DNA from: Rhabditoides inermis
Taxonomy: Eukaryota > Nematoda > Chromadorea > Rhabditida > Rhabditidae
Length of the DNA: 64,000 nucleotides
Assembly: GCA_963966185.1 (NCBI GenBank)
Contig: CAWZYM010000302.1
Coordinates: 276,501-340,500, forward strand
Reading direction: 5' to 3'
Position 1 is the first letter of the stretch, and the number at the start of each line of letters is the position of its first letter. Under the pieces are notes generated by a model. It was not told where the DNA came from, did not search any database, and saw nothing but the letters and a program-made list of their open reading frames with translations. A program made the translations under genes and the position numbers. Shown piece by piece: positions 44,578 to 56,917 of this stretch.

Positions 44578-45256
44578 TTATGCTTTGTGTAGACAGTCGG
44601 TTTCCTCTCCCTGGAACTTGGCTTCGAGATTGAGGTCGCCGAGATCGAAGGTCTGCAATGAGATTGTTTAGGAAATTGATTTATAAATATACTGTATATT
44701 ACCTTTGTCGGCACGTGTCCCTTGAAAATGAATGTGTCGGGAATTTCGATGGAAAGCTTGCGAGAACACATCTGCAATTGTCTGCTTCACTAACGATTCG
44801 ATCTCTGCCACCCACTCCTTTGTGCCGACATGAATGATAGATGTTGAATTTCGGGGTGATGGTTGTCATCTGAAAAAGTTTTTTCTTCAGCTCGCGCAGA
44901 ACTGCAAGCAAACAAAATTACTAAAAGCACTCACGGCCCTGTTGCTTCCCACAAAATGGAATGCGCCTTCTCCGCTAGTCGTTGCCTGGCCCATGAAATC
45001 GTCCAGAATCACTGGAAAAAGGTTTACGTACAGTTTAAATACTGAAACGTTGAGTACTCACGATTTTTGTCATACATTTTTACTTTCACGTTCGTTGCGG
45101 TCACATTGCCACAGAAAAGGCGACCCTGCAGGAGTTTTGTTTTGCCAAACCTCACACATATAAAAAAGTCACCTTGATTGCCACGGATTGAATGGATCCA
45201 AGAAACGGAATAGCTTCTGTGGAAACAATCAATAGAAGAGAGAACAGCAGTTTCAT
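44578..45256 (-). CDS. Transthyretin-like secreted protein (TTR family)
   Basis: A small secreted beta-sandwich protein of the large nematode transthyretin-like family, of mostly unknown ligands. The first exon gives a signal peptide (MKLLFSLLLIVST). Next come IPFLGSIQSVAIKGRLFCGN (45170-45220) and VKMYDKN, the typical start of the domain, then ILDDFMGQATTSGEGAFHF (about 44990), ITPKFNIYHSC (about 44850), KLSIEIPDTFIFKGHVPTK (about 44730) and FDLGDLNLEAKFQGEETDC to the stop at 44578. Two Cys pairs of the family are present. Compact gene with five or so short exons. Confidence 0.9.
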
Positions 45257-45519
45257 AGCGAATGAATGAAACAGTCGGACGATGAATGACTGGTTATTAC
45301 ATCCCATCTTTCTCAGGCGTTTTTACTGACGCCACTTGCCAAACAATACCTATTTACATAGGAACTCGATGGTACTATTCCTGCACTATACACAGACCAT
45401 CGTTCAAATAAATTTATCACACGGGAACAACATTTAATAGGCATCGACACGCTATAGGAATCGACTTGTAAGCAGAGTATTTTGAAATAAAACAATGTAA
45501 ATGATGGGGAACGGCGGGC
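45257..45519. other. Intergenic gap
   Basis: Separates the transthyretin-like gene from the next minus-strand gene. No feature recognised. Confidence 0.5.
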
Positions 45520-45609
45520 TCAGTTCTTTCCCTTGCTCTTTTTCTTCGGCTTGCGATTCTTCACACTCTTGGCGCCATCCTACATGTGGATGAAGTAGAG
45601 AGAGAGAGA

Positions 45610-45684
<75 letters not shown>

Positions 45685-45864
45685 GAACCTTTTTTTCGTC
45701 GTTGCCGTTCATTTTTATAGCACTCTGAAAACAATAATGCATGAGAAACATCAATAAGTCAATAGTACCTTCTTCTTCCTGAGTTTGATGGTTTTCTTGC
45801 TAGCAAGGGCGCCATTCTCGTCCTTTTTAGGGTCCACCTCTCCCTTCAGTCCGCTCTGAGAGAG

Positions 45865-45908
<44 letters not shown>

Positions 45909-47701
45909 TTTGCTCTCTTCGGACTTTTATCCTTCTCCTTGTTTCCACTCTTCGACCTCCTCAACATCCCTCCCTTCTTTCCGTCGTCTTTTTGGTTGCT
46001 CTGCAAATGAAATGAACAAGTGAACAAATCAATGAATAAAACAATCAATCAATCATTGAAACGAAGAATCAATCCATGAAACGAACACTCCACCTTCTTC
46101 TTCCGCGTTGCCTTCTTGCTGCCTCGCTTGCTTTGTTCGATAGCCTTCTCCAGCGCGTCTTGCTTGTCGAGCTTCTGAAAAGAAAAGAAATAAGCTAAAC
46201 CGTTCGAAAAAATTGTTCGAAAAAATTGATTGTTGAAACATCATACACTAGATATGTTTCACAACCTTCACAAATGTCAAACATACTGAGTGTTCGCAAT
46301 CGGCGATTGGCATCGGCCCCTCACCTTCTTATCCACTCTCTCCTGTTTGTCGTCACTCCTCGCCATCGGATTGTCTTCCGAACGCATCTGCTGCAAATTC
46401 AAAGTACAGTAACACCAAATTCAGACTTCCATACACCACAATCTTTTTCCTCTCTACCTTCTTTCCCTCCTTGATCTCCTCTTTCGGTGCATCCGGAAAC
46501 ACAGCATTGCCAATGTTGAGCTGGCGCTCGACTTCCTGCAATATCGATTGATTATCGATTGATTATCGATCGTCCATCGCACCGCTAGCTCGGCTGGTTT
46601 CAGCTCGCGCGGCGCCGGAAGATGCTCGTTCTTCTGCATCTTCTGCCTCATCTAAAGGTATACGGAGCATACGGTATTCTACAGTACTCCGTACCAGCTT
46701 CAGGAACACTTTGTGGTCTTCCTTCTGCTTCTCTCGCTCTCGGTCTGCATAGAACTTCTTCGCGTCCAATTGCAGCGGATTAGGCGGTTGCACTGGAATA
46801 CGGTAGGTTACGGTAGTCTACAGTAACCCACAGTCTGGCTGCGGTTGGGCGCGGTGCTCCTTCTCCATAGCGTCCAGCGCCGCGTTCGTGTGGTCGTCGT
46901 AGATCGATCTGGGACACGGTAGGTTAAATGGAGGTTACGGTATACTAGGATTACGGTACTTACCGTATGTATGACATGATTATGACAGATACGAGGATGA
47001 TAAAGAGGCAAAAGAGGAGGAAGATCATAATCATCCAGTACACATCGTCCTTGTTCAGCTGGTCTGAAATAAGGTATACGGTACTTTCAATTACATGTTA
47101 TTTCGACCCAGTACAAACCGTTCGACGCGATCTTGAGATAGCTGGGCGGGTCGTCCTGAGATGTTCATGAGTACGGTATACACGCGATTACTGTAGTCTA
47201 CCGTATACCTTACTCACATGTGTGTGGTTTTTCAGCTTGAGTATGGCGTGGTGTCGCGGACTCATCACATAGCCTGGATCGACGGGCGGCTGCGGAGCCG
47301 GCGGAGTCGGACCCGTCCATGCCTGCAAAGGGACCACCTGCACCCCCCTTTCTCTCCCCCCCCCCCCTCTCTCTCTCTCTCTTTCCCTCCTTTCCTCCCT
47401 CTCTCTTTACCTCTCTCTATCTTTCTTTTTCTCTCTCTCTATCTCACTCTCTCCCCTCTCTGTCTCGCTGTCTCTCTCTCTCTCTCTGTGTCTCTCTCTG
47501 TCTCTCACTCTCTCTCTCTCCCTTCTCTCTCTCTCTCCCCTCTCTCTCTCCTCCTCCCTCTCTCTCTACCTGTGGGGTGGGTGGAGGTAGTGTGGTGGTG
47601 TCGACGCTAGGATTTACGACGACAGGAGGCAGCCCACCGGAAGAGTTGCCGGCAGAGCCGCCAATGTCGTAGCGCCGCACTACAAGAGTAAGAGAGAGAG
47701 T

Positions 47702-47745
<44 letters not shown>

Positions 47746-47897
47746 CAGAGTTGTGTGAAGGTAGATTCTGCATGGACCCACTCTGCACAGACACGACTGT
47801 CTAATGGTGAGGGAAGGAAAGGAAATGACATCCCCGCATTCTCACAAATCGAAAGAATAAAAAAGATCACTGTGAATCTGATAATGATGATCTTCAT
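45520..47897 (-). CDS. Single-pass membrane protein with Lys-rich cytoplasmic tail
   Basis: The first exon (MKIIIIRFTVIFFILSICEN) is a signal peptide. A short Pro/Thr/Ser-rich outer part follows (VRRYDIGGSAGNSS, PPVVVNPSVDTTTLPPPTPQ, TGPTPPAPQPPVDPGYVMSP; about 47250-47690). Then comes one membrane span (VYWMIMIFLLFCLFIILVSV, about 46990-47050) and a long cytoplasmic tail. The tail has charged helical segments (LQLDAKKFYADREREKQKED, KPAELAEVERQLNIGNAVF) and ends in Lys-rich stretches (KKATRKKK, RSKSGNKEKDKSPKRAK, KPKKKSKGKN). Stop at 45520. No family recognised. The order suggests a type I protein whose basic tail could bind acidic partners; this is inference. Confidence 0.7.
45597..45681. 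repeat. (GA)n microsatellite, about 85 bp
   Basis: Inside the last intron of the membrane-protein gene, CU on its transcript. Confidence 0.97.
47358..47570. repeat. Long pyrimidine (CT-rich) tract
   Basis: About 210 bp of C/T with few purines, in an intron of the membrane-protein gene; purine-rich on its transcript. Confidence 0.95.
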
Positions 47898-48932
47898 TGT
47901 TCGTTTCGAGCGGTTTCTGGTTTCTTCATCAACGTCACGTTTTTATATCCATCGAAGTGAAAAGCTACTCGTAATCTCGAACGGTTTTGTGTCCCTTTCT
48001 ACCGCTAGTTCTGTTTTGTGCTTCCATTACACATTTCAAGGCCTTTCCGATCAGTAGAAATAGAAAACAACCGCGCCGATTCCCTTTCTTTCATATCATT
48101 TCCTTTCTTTCCTATCACGGTAGTACTGTGCGCCACGGTACTACCGAGCAAAGAAGGGAAGTGATACGTAAGCCTGGTCTGCCACTTCCCCAACTTCCAT
48201 TCATATTCTTCACGCAACCTGTAGCATTTCACCCGCCATCCACCCACAAACCACATACTTTCTCATGTCACTCACTTTCTCAAAACTGCAAAAAGCAGTC
48301 GGTCGTTTTCGTTTCGATCGCTATCTTCTCTCTTTCTACAAGGTTGCATGTGCATTCCGGACATTTCTTCACACCACTCGCAGTCTAATTGAACAGGAAT
48401 CTAATTGGCCCGATCGGATGCGATTGCATCGAAACCGCAATTTCACTTTCCTTTCCATCCGTCCTCCGGTAACATTGCATAATCAGTTCGCGCAAACCTG
48501 CATCTTATTAGCATCGTTTCCGCAAGATCGTTTACGCTCAATGATGACGTATCGTGTCGTCACTTTCTGAATCGACGCAAATTCCGGAACGAGGTTGTGA
48601 TTGTAAAGATCTGGGATCTGGATTGAGACAATTAGCTGTGCGGAGATGACAGGGCAGCGTTGGAAAAACATTGACAGCCAGGCAGACTCGGTGATTTGCC
48701 TGTCTAGTACCTTGAAGAGGGCTGTCCCGCTTTCACTCTCCAGACTAATTGTCCAAGGTTGCGTTCCTTGCAGGTGCGAGTTGCTTGTATATTTTGTATC
48801 TGTTGTGTTGCGGAAAACACCTTGACCTCATCGTCTCACATCTCTCACATCAAACAACCCCTCTCTCGCGCAAACATTTCTTCTACTGATGTTAAGCGAC
48901 CGGTTTACCTGGAGTTCAGGTTCCTGTGTCCC

Positions 48933-48978
<46 letters not shown>

Positions 48979-50931
48979 ATGAAGACACCTTGTTTGGGTG
49001 TTGTGGATCCATGAATCAGTCGCTCGCGATTACCGTGTAACTACCCCCGCTTACCCGTGAAACTTTCCAATCGCTGTCCCCTCTCCCCTAATAGTGATGG
49101 ATTGCTTCCCATCTTTTGCATGTTGTTGCAACCGCCCTCTTCCTCCCACTCCCAGTCCCGAAAAATCTCCCCCCGTAGCCGCCAAGCCATCCGTCACCAA
49201 ATATGGAACCAGCCCGAGGGCTTCTGATAGCCCGTCTGACTCTCTCCACTCGTCATTGTCTCTAATCAGCTCTCGCTGATCCGCTCTTGATAATCTATCT
49301 GCCCATCCGGTCGCCCGATTCAGGTTCTCTCTTTTCTTTCTTCGGCCAGCCGCCAGCGTCGCCGTCTTTTTTGCCACTAGGCTTGCTGTGATTAGCTCGA
49401 ATTCGCGAGATTTCAATGGGCATTCAATCTGCAGATAGCTGTCACCTCACGTCTCCAGTCACATTCCCCCTCTCTGTTTTCTGATCAGCCCTTACTCGCA
49501 ATTGTTCAGTTACATTAGTCGAGGGCGTTGACCGTTTCACTTTCACTCTTTCACAATTTCCGCTTCAAGTGATTGGAAATTCAAAGTCTCTTTGACACAT
49601 TCCACCAAACTTTCTAACGCGTTAAACACGCGAGACTTAATATCGTTCCACCATCGCAAACTCGTTGCAAAGACGCGTAGCGAACGTTTCTTGCCTCACA
49701 CCTTATTTGCACAATGCATGGTTACATCACGGCTCGCGGCGGGGCACCGTAATCGAGAGTGAAACGAGCGTGGCTTTTTCACGCCTTCTCGCCTTGGTTC
49801 TTGGATGCCCTATAAGACGATTGCAGTGTTTCTTCCGTTCACTTTGTCCTTCTTCTATGATGCGTACGCTCCTAGGTTCACCCCCATATGAAATAGCGCC
49901 TACTTTCACTGTCAAAAATATTTCCTATCACTAATACTTTCTACGGTAAGTAACTCTTAGTGGGTAAGTATCATAGGGTCACTAAAAGTTATCGCCTTCT
50001 CCCTATCTCATCTAGTCAAGCAAAACCCGATCCGAGAGCGAATCGGTGTATTCGCGTCTTTCTTTAGCGCTTTCTCTCTCTCTCCTTTTTCCAACCGCAT
50101 ACCGTAAACTGTCTATTAGTCTCTTCTCCTGCAATGGCCTGCCGTCCGCCGTTCTTTCATTCGCTTCCCCTTACGATCATTTACGATCATAACCAAGAAA
50201 CGCTGGTCCATAGTTTTTCCCCCGGTCCAACGGGTTATTATCAGGGCGCGTCGTGGTCGAAAAATGATGTTTGCAACGCTGGCGTAGTAGTATCATTCGG
50301 TCTCCGTCTAAAAGACGGTCAGACCACTTGTGTTGTAATGTCTCTAAATGCTTCAAAATATCCGTCCGTAAAATACTTCAGTCTGCACCCAACTTTCACT
50401 ATCGTCTAACGCTATTTGAAGTGAACTCGATCTTACAGTCCACTTGCTGAACAGGAACACTTCAGTTTCGTTTATCCCCGTCTGTTTCTTTGTCAGTGTC
50501 AACCAGTGACTAATCATAATCGCTTTAATCAGAGTTCAGGAAACTGCGCCACGCAAGGCCGCGACCGCTATACAAAACTGGCCGATGAGCAATGCGCAAG
50601 GGAGGAATGCGGCGAAAAAGAAAACACGATACGCATCTCCCCCCCCTCTCTCTCTCTCTCTGCCACACGTCCCTGTGTATACACAGTCTGTATCTACTTA
50701 GCGCCATCTCAAAGGTCTTCCCAAGTACGCGCGGCGCGGCTTCCCTTTTCAAACTTATCCCAAATCCCATCACATTACATTACCCCTTCTTTGGCATTTC
50801 GATCGCTGGCTGCCGATCAGAGTTCTCTGCGCCGGTCCGCTATTCAAACCATAGGCATTGTAAGAATGCCCCCTGGGGTGTACCCATATCCGAATACATC
50901 AAGGATCCTGATAGAGGCAACCCTGCTATTA

Positions 50932-50990
<59 letters not shown>

Positions 50991-51264
50991 CGTAAAAACG
51001 CATCCTCAGGAGAGAACGACGACAGGTTGCATTGGCAATGACCGCTCCCCCTACACATTCGCACTCACTTGATCTTTCCTGTACAGATCCAGACGCCGTG
51101 TTCACTTTCTCCCGACCCACTTGTCTGCCACTCTCCGCCATGTGTTGTGTTGTTCTGTAGTTTGTTGTTGTCAAGAGGCGTTCCCTGTCTGATGTTTCTT
51201 TCGTTCCATGTTGAATGTTGCGTGTCGGTGGAGTGTTGCGATGTGACGATCCGGTTGTTTGAGA
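47898..51264. other. 3.4-kb non-coding block
   Basis: No exon I can support. Holds CT runs at 48936-48976 and 50936-50984. It lies between two divergent genes encoding secreted or membrane proteins, so it probably contains both promoters. Open frames here show no recognisable protein and lack consistent splicing partners. Confidence 0.5.
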
Positions 51265-54040
51265 ATGAGGTGGCTCGTGCTGTCCGCGTTGATAGTCTCC
51301 TGCCTTGCCGGGGCTCTGGATGACGCCTTCTCAAACGACGCTGGATTCGAAAGCATTGACAAGACTGGGTGGGTGAGAGTTCAGAGAGTTCAGAGAATTC
51401 AGATATTTATCCGGAATCTGTTCATGATATCACAATCACACACTGACAGTATGATACTTATCTACTTGTATGTGTAAGTAGACGTGTAGACGTGTGTCCT
51501 GTCATTTGCACATTGGATAGTGAAACGCATTGTAGATACAATTTGAGTTATGTGTTTCAAAACAAAACTGAATAAAAATTATATGTAAACCGTTTTAACT
51601 TTTGAAACAATGAGGTTAACTTAAACATCAGTCACAGGACAGGTGATTGCATAAAGCAATTTCCAACTTCTTTCGAACAGGATGTGAAACGTACTTCTAG
51701 GATGTGAAACGTACTTCTTCGAATCGAACCGTTAGTTTATTTATCTCTTTCAGTTCCGAGTCGAAGCGTGCTATTGACGACAACGCTGCCGGAAACAAGG
51801 AGGAGAAGTTCAATATCTGTCAGTCATTATTCACTTTTTCATTTTTAAAAAATGAAGATCGGGTTGGTCGACGTTGCTCAAGGAAGAGGCAACAAAAAAT
51901 CATTTTTCACACTTTCACGCATTTTTACCCGCCCGCCAGTTTTTTCCTACTGTATGCCATCTCTATCCCGTATCGAGTCTCCAAAATCACCGTAGCGTGA
52001 ATCGAATCGCTATCAGCTATCATCTCCTATCAGGCGTGCCCTCAGGGCCTATCTCTCTCTCCCGGCGCCACTATAGCACCCCCCCCCCCTCCCCAAAAAA
52101 CCGGACAATCATAGAGGGGAATCTATTCTATCGGGTCGCAGCGATGGCCGCTCTAACGGGTTTTTGCATCGAGGACATAGGATAGCTATCCGATATCGAT
52201 ACGGCCAAAAGCTGACCCCCGCCGCTGATAGATGATAATGGCTGGCGGAATTGATTGCGCGCGGCTTCTCGAAAAATGGGGATGGGGAGAAAAATGTGCA
52301 CTGTCTCGCAAAAGTTGCATCGTTAGTCAGGTCAGGATGAGAAAAAGGTGAAAAGGCAAAGAAACGTAGTAACTACTGGAATGTTTCGATATCATTACTG
52401 AATGAACAGCAGGCGTTGGAACTGCAGACTGTAGAAATGGTTGTTGACGTCTTGTTCCAGACGTGGGTACGATCGACGGCGTGCGTCGCATCATCTTCAA
52501 CGAGGTCGACGGAGGCGACAAGGAGGGAATGGGACAGCGTGAGTTCATCAGAGGAGTTTACTATTTCATCATGAAACGTACTTCGAACAGTTGCACAGAT
52601 TGTGGTTTAGAAGTGAGGTTGAGGAGGAGTGTTGTGAGCTACACGACATGCTTGTAACTGCAGATTCCATACTTGACATAGCTCACAAATTTCAAAGAGA
52701 AGTGAAACGTATCAATCGAGTTGTTACATTTTTTTTGTTGTTGAAAGAATGAGAATTCCCAACGCTTTTGATGTGTGAGACTATGGTACTATGGAATTAT
52801 GTGAAGCTAAAATTGTCGCCAAAATTGGACTACGTTTCACTTTCTTTCTAAATAATGTTGTACGGATTGAGCACTTAATTTGTTAACGTGTCTCATTAGT
52901 GTTAAAAATTAAATATATGTTTTCAGCCGATCACGGAGAGCCGTTCGATCGGTTCGGAGCATACGACGACAACAATGTGATCGCCCAGGAGAATGGTGAA
53001 GGAAGATGATAACACTGCAGCTTCACAAGCTCATAATCTTTGAAGTTTTTGAAACAACCCTTTCAACATTCCCTTGAAGCAGTGTTTGGTCACATTTGAA
53101 GGTAGCTGAGATGTTGAGAAGAGAATTGCGAACATACTGAAACTCATAGATATCTAGTCATCTAGATGCCAGAGTGAACAACGGATGTGAATTGTGTTTA
53201 TCATTGGATGCTTCACTACTTCAGGAACTGAAAAAGCGATACGTTTCGCGCTAATATTATGAAAAATTGACCTATGTTCATAGCAATGCGAGTCGTGTGA
53301 TTAGCTTATATTCTAATAAATCACTTTTCAGAGAAGTCGATCTTCGTTCCCCGTCCCTACCGCCCGACTCCCAAGACAACCGAGCCTCCCACTACTACCT
53401 CTACTACCACCACTACCACCAGACCGTCAGTTTTCACTCATATTAAGTCATTAGAATCACGTATCACGTTAGCAGAGTCTCCGACGAAGTAACAAAATAA
53501 CAGAGTAACCATTGGCTTCAGTCCGACAACCCGCCGTCCCCTTCCCACGCAGCCGCCCCAGCCGCCTCGCATCGTCACACCCCAGACTCCCGCCAGAGTG
53601 TGAGTACGGTAGAATAACTGTCGTGGTGGGACCCTACTACCACCCAAAAAGTGATCACTGCAATGGCTTCAAAACAATCATACAGTCCTCATGTGTTCGT
53701 GGTGGGACCCTCTCTCTGTTTCAGCCCGTTCGAGCCGGTCACCCGCCCCACCTTCCAGCAGCCGCCCAGGCAACAGCCCATTGCGCCATTCGCCCCGCAG
53801 GTACGTTTCAGTACTATAGGGCCTACGTTCAATACGTTTTATCGATCATGAAAATATAGCGAAGCGTTCAGAGTTTAGAGTTATAGTGTTATCATCTGGA
53901 AAACGAAAAACTATTGTTTCATTGTTATTATATCATTTTGAAAAAAAATGTTGGATAGAAATTCACATGTGTATTATACCCTTTTCAGACTGTGCAGCCG
54001 CAGCAGCCGAACCGTCAGGTGAGAATCTCCGAGGAGTCGA

Positions 54041-54082
<42 letters not shown>

Positions 54083-54180
54083 ATCCCTCTTTCTTTTTCT
54101 CTTCTCTTCTCTTCTCTCTCCCTCCCTCCCTCTCTCTTTCCCTCCCTCTCTCTCTTTCCCTCCCTCCCTCACGCCCTCCC

Positions 54181-54218
<38 letters not shown>

Positions 54219-56225
54219 CTTTCTTCTCCTTCTCTTCTCTCTCTTTTCTCTCTCTCCGTTCTTTGACACTGTGCACTATCACCTAACTCCCCATTCCTAA
54301 CACGGGTGTGCACTAGCTCGTGGTGAAGGCTCGTCCGTCGACGCGTCGCCCCGCTTCTCGTCGCCCCGCCTCCCGACGCCCCGCCCCTCGTCGCCTCATC
54401 CTCCACCCGATCAGCCAGAGAGCACAGAACCTGCGAAGGTTGAGCAAGTTCACAACTGCCGCACCCACCACTACCCCTATCCCTGTGTCCGTGTCTCCCT
54501 CAGTTGATCAGTCCCTCGTTGACGTCCCTTCCCTTCCTCCCACGGATGAAGAGTTGATGGCCCTGGCTCAGCCGGCCCAGCCTGCCCAGCCGACCCAGGC
54601 CCAGCCGATGACCGAACCTGTGTCCGCCCAGGTCCAAGCGGTGGCGGATAAGAAGTCCCAGTCCCAAGCGCATCCCAATAGGCACTACATTCGCATCTAC
54701 CGAGTTGGCAATAAGATGGTGGTGAAAGACATCACTTCAGCCGAATCGAAGGCTCACTTTGAAACGGCGAATAGGATCATTGATAGAACGGGGAGTGCAT
54801 GATTAGTTCATAACATTGTAATAAGTGTGCGTGTAATATAATTCCATGGTTGTGTTACTGTCACCGCACCATATAGCCACACACGACATCCTCTGGGTAA
54901 GAGCCACGTCGCTTCGTTTGCACATTGCACTAACATCCTTGCACCTTCTTTTCTCCAGCCTTCTAGCGTTGTCGTTGTCTCTAGCCGCACAAGAGTGTGT
55001 GGCATCAGTGATATTAGAGACTGACGGCCTTGTTTCAGCCCTTCCACCCGCAGCCTCTCCCCCAGCAGCCGTTCAGGCCCCAGCAGCCCCAGCAGCAGCA
55101 ATTCCACAACAACAACAACTTCCAACAACAGCAGTTCAGGACCAGGTGGGAAAAGGGCGATGATAGACACAAATCTTTGGAAAATGTAACGAAGTCTGTA
55201 TAATGTACCATACGTTTCAAGTATGATCTAAATGTGTGTGTGTTGAATATAGTGCAATACAATCGCTGCTATTCCACCCATTCCATTTCAGGCGCCCTCC
55301 CTTCCAGCCGGCTACTGCGGCCCCCGTGCCGTTCACGCAGGCGCCCCGCCAGCCCGCATTCACACAGCCCCCGCCCTCCGTCGACACGCAGGGAGGACTC
55401 AGGAGCGGAGGTACGCGAACATCCAGAAACATCCAGAAACCACTCCAATCACTTCACTTGTTTTCGATGGATACGTTCCATCTTCGCTATGTAGCGGATG
55501 AACACAAAGTGAAGGCAATGACAGGCGGTAGCATAGGACATATGAAAATGTTATGAATGTTATGTATTTGTAGTGTGCCACTCTTCCATTTTCTACATCT
55601 CCACTCCGATCACTGGCCCCACCCGCCTCTCCTTCACCCACTTCGCCATCGCTGTCACGGTACGTTTCCAAAGAAGAAGGGATACATAGTTACGTATGGA
55701 AACGTGACATCAGGACAGAGATTTTTTTTAATGAATTTACGAACGATATAATAAAAACATAGTAAACCTTCTTTTTTATATACAATCTATGTTGCAGGTG
55801 GACCAGTGCGCGCGCACCTGCCACGAGTTCAACTGCGCTGTGAGTGGTTTACTTGTTTACCTATGTAGTTGTTAACCTGTTTGTTTACCCGCTTCCCCCA
55901 TTTCCAGATCGCTCACTACAACCCGATCAACGGCCACTGCGAGTTCAATCCGTCGACTGCGTTCGCCATCAGGAATGGACAGTGCCCCGCATGGCCAAGC
56001 CTCCACTATCGGTGAGGGGGAGAAAGAGGGAGAGAAAGAGGAGAGAGGAGAGATGAGAAAGAGAAAGAGAGAGGGGGAGAGGGGTAAGAGAAAGGAAGAC
56101 ATTATGTTCCATTTCAGCAACAACGTCGTTGCAGGGTAAGAGAAAGTGCATTATGCATCTTCAGCAACACTTGCCAGCGTCCTGTAAGCCAGTGCGCATC
56201 TTCTGCGCCACTTGCCAGCGTCCTC

Positions 56226-56282
<57 letters not shown>

Positions 56283-56862
56283 CTATTCACCTCTCCATTC
56301 AGGTCGTCGTAACAACGGAGGCGCCAGTACCACCGGACGTCGCGTCGGATTCAAGTAATTGTCGATCTATTATCGATTACTATTGATTGTTCATTCTCTG
56401 ATTGCAAGCCGTCAGTTCGATGCGCGCGGTCGCGCCAGCCAGCAGGGTATTTTCCGCGGCTCCCGCTACAATCTATGTTGCAGGTGGACCAGTGCGCGCG
56501 CACCTGCCACGAGTTCAACTGCGCTGTGAGTGGTTTACTTGTTTACCTATGTAGTTGTTAACCTGTTTGTTTACCCGCTTCCCATTTCCAGATCGCTCAC
56601 TACAACCCGATCAACGGCCACTGCGAGTTCAATCCGTCGACTGCGTTCGCCATCAGGAATGGACAGTGCCCCGCATGGCCAAGCCTCCACTATCGGTGAG
56701 GGGGAGAAAGAGGGAGAGAAAGAGGGAGAGAGAGAGAGATGAGAAAGAGAAAGAGAGAGGGGGAGAGGGGTAAGAGAAAGGAAGACATTATGTTCCATTT
56801 CAGCAACAACGTCGTTGCCAGCGAGCCAGTGCGCATCTTCTGCGCCACTTGCCAGCGTCCTC

Positions 56863-56917
<55 letters not shown>

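Noticed and set aside
48759..50409. Several 60-120-codon frames between 48 and 51 kb
   Set aside because: No recognisable protein, no consistent splice partners and no codon pattern; treated as non-coding.
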